In this document: positions 18,787 to 25,292 of the stretch, one piece after another
Layout of the letters: every line of letters starts with the position of its first letter
How positions within the stretch are numbered: position 1 is the first letter of the stretch
Origin: DASRAP01 sp035277145
GTDB taxonomy: Bacteria > Gemmatimonadota > Gemmatimonadetes > Gemmatimonadales > Gemmatimonadaceae
Direction: 5' to 3'
NCBI GenBank assembly: GCA_035277145.1
Contig: DATELA010000080.1
Location: forward strand, 1 to 45,570
Length of the DNA stretch: 45,570 nt
Position numbers and translations under genes: made by a program
The notes under the pieces: model-generated
Told to the model about the DNA's origin: nothing
Database searches by the model: none
The model's input: the letters and a program-made list of their open reading frames with translations, nothing else

Positions 18787-18789
18787 CCC

Positions 18790-18876
18790 GGAGCGGTGGC
18801 CGAGCGGTTGAAGGCACCGGTCTTGAAAACCGGCAAGGGTGAAAGCCCTTCGTGGGTTCGAATCCCACCCGCTCCG
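18790..18876 (+). tRNA. tRNA-Ser (anticodon TGA)
   Basis: The acceptor stem GGAGCGG (18790-18796) pairs with CCGCTCC (18869-18875), with discriminator G at 18876. The anticodon stem CCGGT/ACCGG encloses the loop CTTGAAA, giving anticodon TGA at 18824-18826. A long variable arm (AAGGGTGAAAGCCCTT) and the T-arm GTGGG-TTCGAAT-CCCAC are typical of type II tRNA-Ser. CCA is not encoded. It reads UCA-family serine codons. Confidence 0.97.
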
Positions 18877-18893
18877 CTGATTGGGAGGGTAGT

Positions 18894-19289
18894 ATGGTTG
18901 CTATGCGATTGAACCGGCTTTCATCGATTGCGTTCGCTGCGGCGGTACTCGCGTCGTGCAGCGGGGACGGCGGGTCGGGGCCCAACGGCGAAGTCATCAC
19001 CGTTGTTGTCACGCCGGCGAATCCACAGGTGCAGGTCGGATTCGCGATTCAGCTGTCCGCGGTGGTGAACGGACCGCCCGGCATTCCGCAGGCGGTCGTC
19101 TGGGAAGCACGCAACGCCGAAATCGCCGACGTCAACGAGTCGGGACTCGTTGGTGGTCTCGCGGAGGGCGAAGGCGTCATTCGCGTGAAGTGGGCCACCG
19201 ACGTTCGCGAGTTCACCGACGTCGCCGTGATCGTCACCACCACGCCAGTGGGCGAGGGACGCCCAGCAGTGAAAGTGATCGCGCGGTAG
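18894..19289 (+). CDS. Small lipoprotein with one bacterial Ig-like (BIG2-type) domain
   Basis: A 131-residue predicted lipoprotein. The start at 18894 is chosen because GGGAGG lies 5 bases upstream; a second ATG at 18903 is possible. The signal peptide ends in a lipobox LASC (about residue 21). The mature part (residues about 30-115) reads as a BIG2-type Ig-like fold: VITVVVTPANPQVQVG, QLSAVV, VVWEARNAEIADVNESGLV and GLAEGEGVIRV. This is the pattern of surface-protein Ig domains. It begins only 17 bases after the tRNA-Ser, so tRNA and mRNA may come from one transcript. Its function is unknown, and no partner on the same strand follows it. Confidence 0.72.
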   Translation: MVAMRLNRLSSIAFAAAVLASCSGDGGSGPNGEVITVVVTPANPQVQVGFAIQLSAVVNGPPGIPQAVVWEARNAEIADVNESGLVGGLAEGEGVIRVKWATDVREFTDVAVIVTTTPVGEGRPAVKVIAR

Positions 19290-19309
19290 GCACGTGGCCT
19301 GTTGCATTC

Positions 19310-20224
19310 CTACTGGTCCAGGGCCGGCATTTCGCGAAGCGCGGCGAGTGCGTCGCGATCACGACTCTCGTCAAAGTGTGTCGCCTGCTTAAAGAACATT
19401 TTCTTCGCGGCGCGCATTTCTTCGTCCGTCATCCCATACCGCGACGCATAGATCCCGGCGTCACGTGCAAACTCAACGCCGTCAAGCAGTCGTGTGACGT
19501 TCTGGGCGAGGAACCCGAATCCAAGGAAGTAGATGCGACCAGCGCGCGATAACGCAACGCGCGCGTCGTCGAAGGCCGTGTCTTGCAGCGTCGACTTTTC
19601 GTGAAGAATTTTGATTCCGTCCGACGCAACGCGAATCGCCGCCGACTCGTTGCTAACGTCGTAGCCACGCTGCGCTGGGTATGCGCCGAGCGCGCCGTAC
19701 ACGTGGATCACCTGGACCGCGCTGCGAAACACCGCCAGGGCTTCGAGCGGATCCAGCTTGAACGCATGAGCCAAGGCCGTGGTGCAATAGTGATCGAGCG
19801 AACGGTCGTAGTTAAACGTGACGACGGTCAGTTTGTTCTCTTGCCAGTGGTCCCGTGGCGCCTTCAACGCGGCGAAGATACGCTGGTAGAGATCACCGTC
19901 CTGTGGAAAGAGGCGCGCAAGTTTTTCGCAACGAACCAATGCGCTCGCGATAGCAATTTTCCCGACGTCCAGAAAGTCCATTCGGTATTCCAGAAAGTCG
20001 TCGACTGACCGACTACCGGAATGCTGGAGAGCGCGTCCAAACTCCTTCAATGTGTCTTCGTTCACCTTGCAGGCGGCGATCGCGCGCCGAATGTCTTGAT
20101 AGGGTTGTACCTGGCGGTTATGCGCCGCCCCGATGATCTGCCACTTGAGCTCGTGGCCGGTGGGGAAACCATAGGGCACGCTAGCGCCAGCACCGAGGAC
20201 GAGCACGGTATGTTTTTTGATCAT
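19310..20224 (-). CDS. SIR2-like domain protein, putative anti-phage NADase
   Basis: A 304-residue soluble protein with the marks of the SIR2-like family found in many defence systems. The N-terminus VLVLGAGASVPYGFPTG (Gly11-Ser15) is the Rossmann NAD-binding loop, TFNYDRSLD (Asn138, Tyr139, Asp140) is the sirtuin-type N-x-D motif, and His174 in VIHVYGALG is the candidate catalytic His. A late IYFLGFGFLAQN strand fits the same fold. The zinc module of true sirtuin deacetylases is absent, pointing to NAD hydrolysis rather than deacetylation. The ATG at 20224 is preferred over a TTG at 20236. It faces away from a DUF4393-like gene, and both lie between two tRNA-Ser genes. Depletion of NAD during infection is inferred from family knowledge. 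Confidence 0.75.
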   Translation of the reverse strand: MIKKHTVLVLGAGASVPYGFPTGHELKWQIIGAAHNRQVQPYQDIRRAIAACKVNEDTLKEFGRALQHSGSRSVDDFLEYRMDFLDVGKIAIASALVRCEKLARLFPQDGDLYQRIFAALKAPRDHWQENKLTVVTFNYDRSLDHYCTTALAHAFKLDPLEALAVFRSAVQVIHVYGALGAYPAQRGYDVSNESAAIRVASDGIKILHEKSTLQDTAFDDARVALSRAGRIYFLGFGFLAQNVTRLLDGVEFARDAGIYASRYGMTDEEMRAAKKMFFKQATHFDESRDRDALAALREMPALDQ

Positions 20225-20360
20225 CGCGGCGAACAAGGTCGCGCGCGCGTGCCGTCTAGGCTAGCTGTCACGTAGCCGGACACGCGCTCGCCGCGACGCT
20301 TTGGTCGCTGCTACGATCGTGGCCGCTTTTATCACCCACGCGAGACGTAAGTTCAACGGC
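20225..20360. promoter_or_regulatory. Shared divergent control region of the SIR2-like and DUF4393-like genes
   Basis: The 136 bases between the two divergent starts must hold both promoters. A small dyad GGCTA (20259-20263) and TAGCC (20273-20277) spaced by nine bases could be an operator, but it is short and may be chance. No clear -10/-35 pair was identified by eye. Confidence 0.3.
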
Positions 20361-21089
20361 ATGTCTCCCGATCCTGTTGTAACGGCTGCGGCGGTTGGCG
20401 CTGGTGCGTTCGCGGCGAAGGAGCTGGTTAAGCCGACGCTCAGCGCGCTCGGCGAACGGCTGCGAAACAAGTTGCTGCCGCAACTTCCGAACCCGCGCAA
20501 CACGGAGCGGATGCACGAGGAGTTGTTGGAGCGCGCTGCAGACCTGCTTGGCGCACGCGGAATTGCGCCCGAGGCGGCCCGTGAAGCCTCTCAGGAAATC
20601 GTTACGAAGGCGTTGATCGGTAACGTGCTCTCGGGCAGCCAGAGTGACCTTCGTGAGATGTTTGCAAACCTCCTCGCGCAAGACATGGATCCGAGCGCAA
20701 CGCGTCCGCATCCGTCGTACGCGGCGACGATTCAGCAACTCAGTGGCGTCGAGGCACGAATGCTCTTCGCAATCGCTGCGACGGGACGCTCCCAGCCAAT
20801 TCCGAATTCGGTGAAGAGCGATTCACCGCAGGCACCGTTCCTCATCGGCGGCCCTCCGCCGGATATGGCATCGCTGTTTTCGGACTCGATTACCATAGGC
20901 GAAGATTTCCTCACGGCAGTACAGAATCTCCGCCGCCTAGAGATCGCCGATACACGCGAGGAGGGCGACGCCTTGAATCGCAAGGTGGTTGGGGCACGCG
21001 TGGTGCTCCTCGAGTACGGTCAGCGCTTTTGCGCCGCGTGCATCGGCAAACCGAGTGCGACGGGCGCTGCAAACCGCTCGGCCCGCTGA
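20361..21089 (+). CDS. DUF4393 (Abi-alpha-like) protein
   Basis: A 242-residue protein matching the pattern of DUF4393, the family that includes abortive-infection alpha proteins. It has a Gly/Ala-rich hydrophobic N-terminus (VVTAAAVGAGAFAAKELVKP), the core motif LREMFANLLAQDMDP (about 98-111), then HPSYAATIQQLSGVEARML (117-135). A late LRRLEIADT...VLLEYGQRFCAACIG (about 190-229) resembles the winged-helix-like end of the family. The ATG at 20361 is chosen; an in-frame TTG at 20301 is possible but would add a basic extension. It is divergent from the SIR2-like gene with 136 bases between them. A role in phage defence is inferred from family and neighbour; the mechanism is not known to me. Confidence 0.68.
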   Translation: MSPDPVVTAAAVGAGAFAAKELVKPTLSALGERLRNKLLPQLPNPRNTERMHEELLERAADLLGARGIAPEAAREASQEIVTKALIGNVLSGSQSDLREMFANLLAQDMDPSATRPHPSYAATIQQLSGVEARMLFAIAATGRSQPIPNSVKSDSPQAPFLIGGPPPDMASLFSDSITIGEDFLTAVQNLRRLEIADTREEGDALNRKVVGARVVLLEYGQRFCAACIGKPSATGAANRSAR

Positions 21090-21164
21090 GAAGCACCGCT
21101 GGCTAGAAGCGCGTGCCCAAACTTTGTGCCCAAGGGTTAGCTTATTCGTCCCTTGCGCCCCCGC

Positions 21165-21193
21165 TCGTGCTGCGCGTAAGTGACGCAACACGA
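21165..21193 (+). terminator. Candidate hairpin after the DUF4393-like gene
   Basis: TCGTGCTGCG (21165-21174) pairs with CGCAACACGA (21184-21193) at 9 of 10 positions across a 9-base loop. It lies 75 bases after the stop and 18 before tRNA-Ser, with no poly-T tail. The rest of the 122-base gap 21090-21211 shows nothing else recognisable. Confidence 0.35.
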
Positions 21194-21211
21194 ACGAGGT
21201 AGCGAGATCGT

Positions 21212-21302
21212 GGAGACGTGGCCGAGAGGCTGAAGGCGGCGGTTTGCTAAACCGTTATACGGGCTAATACCTGTATCGAGGGTTCGAATCCCTCCGTCTC
21301 CG
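21212..21302 (+). tRNA. tRNA-Ser (anticodon GCT)
   Basis: The acceptor stem GGAGACG (21212-21218) pairs with CGTCTCC (21295-21301), with discriminator G at 21302. The anticodon loop TTGCTAA gives GCT at 21246-21248. A long variable arm (ATACGGGCTAATACCTGTAT) and the T-arm GAGGG-TTCGAAT-CCCTC mark a type II tRNA-Ser that reads AGC/AGU. CCA is not encoded. It points the same way as the tRNA-Ser 2.3 kb upstream. Confidence 0.97.
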
Positions 21303-21304
21303 TA

Positions 21305-21465
21305 GTAGGGTTCAGGCGGTAGCGAGTAGGCGGTAGTGTCCGTACGCGAAGAGCGCCGCCCCGAGTTCGGAGTGTCTGCGTGCTGCTCGGCACCGCAGCA
21401 CTACCGACTACAGACTACCGACTACCGCCCACACTACCGCCTACAGCCTACCGCCTCCACCCTAC
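21305..21465. repeat. Inverted repeat (35-base arms) between tRNA-Ser and gltX
   Basis: The arms 21305-21339 and 21431-21465 match at 30 of 35 positions and enclose about 90 bases. Within that loop the stretch 21401-21430 holds further CTACCGACTA-type units. The arm units (AGGCGGTAG, TAGGCGGTAG) are the same as in the hairpin at 18733-18786. The right arm ends exactly one base before the gltX ATG, so no Shine-Dalgarno sequence precedes that start. The remaining loop (21340-21400) holds no visible gene. Confidence 0.85.
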
Positions 21466-22908
21466 ATGGTCCCTCGCGTCCGCTTCGCTCCCTCTCCCAC
21501 CGGCTACCTCCACGTCGGTGGCGCGCGGACTGCGCTCTTCAATTGGCTCTACGCGCGCAAACTTGGCGGCGCGTTCTTGTTGCGCGTCGAAGACACGGAC
21601 AAAGCGCGTTCGACCGACGAAAGCACGCGCGCAATTTTCGAAGGCCTGCGCTGGCTCGGCCTGAACTGGGACGAGGACGTCGTATTTCAGGGCGCGAGCG
21701 TCGAGCGCCATCGCGCTGACGCGCAAAAGTTGCTCACGAGCGGTCACGCGTACCGCGATTTCACGACGCCGGAAGAATTGGAGCGTCAGCGCGCCGCCGC
21801 AAAGGCGAGCGGTGTGCCATTTCGGTTCGATCGCAGCACGGCGGAACTCGCACCCGACGAAATGAAGCGGCGTCTCGACGCCGGCATGCCGTTCGCAATT
21901 CGCTTTCGCGTACCCGATGGTGAAACGAGTTGGGACGATCTCGTGCACGAACGGATCACGTTTCCGAACAAGGACATCGAAGACTTCGTGATCCTGCGCT
22001 CGGACGGAACACCCGTGTACAACTTTGCCGTGGTGTCCGACGACATCGCGATGCGCATCACACTCGTCTTGCGCGGCGACGACCACATTTCGAACACGCC
22101 GAAACAGATTCTGTTGTATCGCGCATTCGGTGTTGAGACACCGCAGTTCGGACACTTGCCAATGATTCACGGCACCGACGGAAAGAAGTTGTCCAAGCGG
22201 CACGGTGCAGCTGCCGTCGCCGATTGGCAGCACGTTGGCATCGTGCCGTCAGCGATGGTGAACTTTCTTTCGCTGCTCGGATGGTCGCCTGGTCACGACA
22301 TCGAAGTCATGACGGCGAACGAATTGCTCGAGCGTTTCGATACCGCGGGACTGCTCAAGAAGCCCAGCGTCTTCGATCCGAAGAAGCTGGAGTGGATGAA
22401 CGGACAGCACGTGTCGCGCATGTCCGCGTCGGAGTTGCTGCCGCAACTGCGCGCGCATTTTGCGCACGACGGCGCGGAGCCGGCGTGGCTCACCAAGGCA
22501 GATCCGGCGCGATTGAACGCCGTGATCGAACTCGCCAAAGTGCGATCGCGAACAACGCTGCAGCTCGCCGATCAGGTGCGCGCGTTTTTCGCCGCGCCCG
22601 ATCTCGGCGCTATGCCAGACGCCGCGGCGAAGTTGCTGCGCGGAGAGAACGCCGCGCGCAGCCTCGACGCAGTGCGCACCGCACTGACGAGCGCGAATGG
22701 AGAGTGGACGGTGGAACGCGTGCAGGCTCTGCTCGAACCGGTGCCCGGTACGCTGGGGATCAAAGCCGGTGATGTGTTTCAGCCCCTGCGCGCCGCCCTC
22801 ACAGGCAGTAACGTGAGCCCGGAGATTTACGCCGTTGTGTACCACATCGGTCGCGATGAAAGCGTTGCGAGAATCGGCAGTGCGCTGGCCACGGTGAAAC
22901 GCGAATAA
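21466..22908 (+). CDS. gltX: Glutamyl-tRNA synthetase
   Basis: A 480-residue class I synthetase that charges tRNA-Glu. The HIGH-type motif is at 16-19 (PSPTGYLHVGGAR) and the KMSKS-type motif KLSKR at 241-245 (DGKKLSKRHGAAAV). It also has LFNWLYARK, RVEDTDKARST and the FRVPDGETSWDDLVHE region typical of bacterial GluRS, followed by an all-helical anticodon-binding C-terminus. Length is normal. The start MVPRVRFAPSP fits the family, yet it sits directly against the right arm of a long inverted repeat and lacks a Shine-Dalgarno, so translation initiation is unusual. Whether it also charges tRNA-Gln cannot be told here. Confidence 0.96.
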   Translation: MVPRVRFAPSPTGYLHVGGARTALFNWLYARKLGGAFLLRVEDTDKARSTDESTRAIFEGLRWLGLNWDEDVVFQGASVERHRADAQKLLTSGHAYRDFTTPEELERQRAAAKASGVPFRFDRSTAELAPDEMKRRLDAGMPFAIRFRVPDGETSWDDLVHERITFPNKDIEDFVILRSDGTPVYNFAVVSDDIAMRITLVLRGDDHISNTPKQILLYRAFGVETPQFGHLPMIHGTDGKKLSKRHGAAAVADWQHVGIVPSAMVNFLSLLGWSPGHDIEVMTANELLERFDTAGLLKKPSVFDPKKLEWMNGQHVSRMSASELLPQLRAHFAHDGAEPAWLTKADPARLNAVIELAKVRSRTTLQLADQVRAFFAAPDLGAMPDAAAKLLRGENAARSLDAVRTALTSANGEWTVERVQALLEPVPGTLGIKAGDVFQPLRAALTGSNVSPEIYAVVYHIGRDESVARIGSALATVKRE

Positions 22909-22929
22909 ACGAACCGAATCAATTCGTAC

Positions 22930-24363
22930 ATGCGGCGAATGAGCGCGGCAACCCGAACACAGCACGCGACGAGCACAGCAGTCGTCGCGGTTGGGTTGAT
23001 CGTGTTCAGCGCGTGCGGCGGAGATGGGCCGTCCACACCGGCGGAAACGGCTGCGCAAATCGAACTCATCGGCCAGGCGGTGCTCACGACCGAAGTCGGA
23101 ACTGAGATCGACGGACCGCGCGTTCTCGTGCGCGGATCTCGCGGAACGGCAATGCCTGGTGTGCTGGTCACGTGCTTCGTCGCAACCGGCACGAGCGAAC
23201 TCTCGGTTCCAACCGTCACCACCGCCGCCGACGGAACCGCGACGTGCGGACGCTGGACGTTCCCGGAACAACCCGAAGTCACCATCGCACGCGCGACGCT
23301 CGTCGGAATCGACACGGTGCAAGTCGCCGCGAATGTGCGAGTTGGACCGCCGGTGCAGCTCGTGCTGTCGCAGGCGCCAAGCACGGATGTGTTCTCCGGT
23401 GTGACGCTCGACATACAACCGGTGCTCGTCACGAACGATCGATTCGGAAATCGATCACCGCTCGCCAATCTCGAAGTCACCGCGCAGACCGACGTGCCGG
23501 GCATCGTGGTGTACGGTGGCACCGTGACAACCGGTGTCGACGGACGCGCTGCGTTCACGCGCCTGGGTTTTTCCGGTCCGGCAGGCCCATTCACGCTGCG
23601 CTTCGAAGCAAACGGATTCGACGATGTATCGGCGGGAGCAAAGACGCTGCAACCATCACCGCCCGGCGCGACGACACCTGCACGCATTGCGTTCAGAATT
23701 CCCGCACCGAAAATCCTCGTGCTCGATCCGGGGCAGAACGTGCTCGCGCCTCCCGTTGATGCGTTCAACGCCTCGGAGATTCCGCTGCCGTCGGCAATTA
23801 CACAACTCAAAACACGCGCGCCATCGCTCGTCGGCACAACTGGTGACACGACGCTGAACGCATTGTCACCCGGGCGGTCGTTCGTCGTCGCGCAGAGCGT
23901 TGTCGACACGATCGTGAGCGATTCGTTGCTCGCGTACATCACGCGCGCAGCAGGCGCACCGCTCGTGAAAACGGACCTCGCGCAATTCTCGCTCTTCGCC
24001 GGCAATGACATCGAAGTCCGCGTACTCGTCGACATGCGCGCGTCGGGTTTGCTGTCCGGCGCAACCATCGATGTCGCGTATCCGCGCTCGTCACCAAGTC
24101 TGATGACGCTGCTTACCGTCACGCCGTCGGCCGGAACGACTGCGACGGCGAGCACGACGGCTGGGCTTGTCCGCCTCGCCTACGCGAACGCGACCGGTGC
24201 CGGCGGCACCGTGGAAATCGCACGACTCATGTTTCGCATCACGTTTTCAACGCCGAGTGTGAGCCAGATCGTGCTCACGCCACTCGATATCGTGACGTCG
24301 ACACTGCAGAATCTCACCAGCACGACTACCGCCCTGAACCCTCCCTTTCTGGTGCGACAATGA
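22930..24363 (+). CDS. Lipoprotein with Ig-like repeats and a C-terminal cohesin-like domain
   Basis: A 477-residue predicted lipoprotein: after a long N-region a hydrophobic stretch ends in a lipobox FSAC (about residue 34). Residues about 45-240 contain two Big_1-like Ig modules (VLVTCFVATGTSEL...TTAADGTATCGRWTF and VLVTNDRFGNRSPL...TTGVDGRAAF). Residues about 350-460 look like a cohesin: an early FAGNDIEVRVLVD strand, GATIDVAYP, then AGLVRLAYANATGAGG and IARLMFRITF, the usual cohesin strand order. It is the first gene of a four-gene operon; its stop overlaps the next ATG (ATGA). A surface scaffold that holds a dockerin-bearing protein is inferred. The cohesin call rests on pattern, not a search. 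Confidence 0.7.
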   Translation: MRRMSAATRTQHATSTAVVAVGLIVFSACGGDGPSTPAETAAQIELIGQAVLTTEVGTEIDGPRVLVRGSRGTAMPGVLVTCFVATGTSELSVPTVTTAADGTATCGRWTFPEQPEVTIARATLVGIDTVQVAANVRVGPPVQLVLSQAPSTDVFSGVTLDIQPVLVTNDRFGNRSPLANLEVTAQTDVPGIVVYGGTVTTGVDGRAAFTRLGFSGPAGPFTLRFEANGFDDVSAGAKTLQPSPPGATTPARIAFRIPAPKILVLDPGQNVLAPPVDAFNASEIPLPSAITQLKTRAPSLVGTTGDTTLNALSPGRSFVVAQSVVDTIVSDSLLAYITRAAGAPLVKTDLAQFSLFAGNDIEVRVLVDMRASGLLSGATIDVAYPRSSPSLMTLLTVTPSAGTTATASTTAGLVRLAYANATGAGGTVEIARLMFRITFSTPSVSQIVLTPLDIVTSTLQNLTSTTTALNPPFLVRQ

Positions 24364-24863
24364 ACGGAATTCTCGCGCGAATTCGAGCCATCGCTGCCGT
24401 TGGCCTCGCGTCCATTCTGGCGGCGTGCGACGCGGCGCAGCCCGGCAACGGTCCACCGCCGCCCACAACCGCCGAACTCACACTGGTGAGCAGTCAGGTC
24501 AACCAGTCGGGGCGCATTTCGTATGTCATGGCGCTCAACGACAGTGTGAGTGGCGGGTCAGGCCTCAACATCGGGAGCTTTCGCGTCGCGATTCATTTCG
24601 ATAGCGCCGCCATGGATTTCGAGCGGCTGACCGGCGCCGACATTTTGCTCACTGCGGCCAACGACGTCGGCGGAAGGGTGCTCGTCGCCGGCGCGTCAGC
24701 GCAGGGATTCGGCGTCGGCGGATGGCTCGCGCTCGAGTTCACTCCGCGAAACGCCGGCATCGCACCAGCATCACCGACGATCGAAATCCTCGACCTCGGC
24801 GATCTCGCCGGCGCCGACGTGCGCCTGCGCGTCGCCGCAAAACCGGCATACTCGCCGAAGTAA
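24360..24863 (+). CDS. Lipoprotein consisting mainly of a cohesin-like domain
   Basis: A 167-residue predicted lipoprotein with signal peptide and lipobox ILAAC (Cys22 or so), a Pro-rich linker (NGPPPPTT), then one β-sandwich from about residue 38 to 155. The segment FRVAIHFDSAAMDFERLTG has the typical cohesin strand pair (hydrophobic strand, then D-x-x-x-M/L-x-F), and GGWLALEFTPRN is the later strand. No catalytic residues are visible. Its ATG overlaps the previous stop, and its own stop is directly followed by the next ATG, so translation is tightly coupled. It is probably a membrane-anchored cohesin module for the dockerin encoded two genes downstream, which is an inference. Confidence 0.68.
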   Translation: MNGILARIRAIAAVGLASILAACDAAQPGNGPPPPTTAELTLVSSQVNQSGRISYVMALNDSVSGGSGLNIGSFRVAIHFDSAAMDFERLTGADILLTAANDVGGRVLVAGASAQGFGVGGWLALEFTPRNAGIAPASPTIEILDLGDLAGADVRLRVAAKPAYSPK

Positions 24864-25292
24864 ATGATTGTCGCACGCGTCGCGACCATGACCCTCACGC
24901 TCGCTGCGGCGTGCGCTCGGGGAACACCCGCGCCCCAGGCCGCGCAGGGTGAGCGTGTGTCGCCAGGAGCGGCGCCGGCACTCGAGTTGTTGCGACTCAT
25001 TCCCGATACGGCGACCATCGCCGACGGACGCATCGTGGTCGTGCGCGCAATCGGACGCGGCTTCGACGCCACTGACAATGTTGTCGAGTTTGGTCCCGTT
25101 GTGTTCACGCGCGTACGAGCGTCCGCAACGCGTGACACGATCAATTTCACTGTACCGCTCGAGTTGCCGTCGAGCGGCGGTGCACCGCCGGCACCCGTGT
25201 ATCCGGGTGAGTACAGTGTCACAGTGCGCGTCGGAAATGCGCGGAGTGCAGCGCGCACGTTCCGTATTCTCGAACCACGGGCAGCCCGGTAA
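24864..25292 (+). CDS. Small lipoprotein with an IPT/TIG-like Ig domain
   Basis: A 142-residue predicted lipoprotein. The signal peptide ends in lipobox LAAAC (about residue 15). Residues about 40-138 resemble an IPT/TIG domain: LLRLIPDTATIADGRIVVV, GRGFDATDNVVEFGP, then INFTVPLELPS and PGEYSVTVRVGNARSA, which ends with a typical ARTFRI strand. There is no gap to the gene before it (TAA then ATG), and its stop overlaps the next start by one base (TAATG), so the four genes are read together. A structural or binding role at the cell surface is inferred. Confidence 0.7.
   Translation: MIVARVATMTLTLAAACARGTPAPQAAQGERVSPGAAPALELLRLIPDTATIADGRIVVVRAIGRGFDATDNVVEFGPVVFTRVRASATRDTINFTVPLELPSSGGAPPAPVYPGEYSVTVRVGNARSAARTFRILEPRAAR

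Noticed and set aside
19310..20224. Sirtuin protein deacetylase
   Set aside because: The four-Cys zinc module of sirtuins is not present; motifs fit the SIR2-like group seen with defence genes better.
20301..20360. Earlier TTG start for the DUF4393-like protein
   Set aside because: The extension is basic and unlike the family; the ATG at 20361 gives the expected N-terminus.
18851..21300. tRNA T-arm match GGGTTCGAATCCC as integration att sites
   Set aside because: Both copies are ordinary T-arms of serine tRNAs and need no integration to explain them; there is no integrase gene and no extra tRNA fragment.
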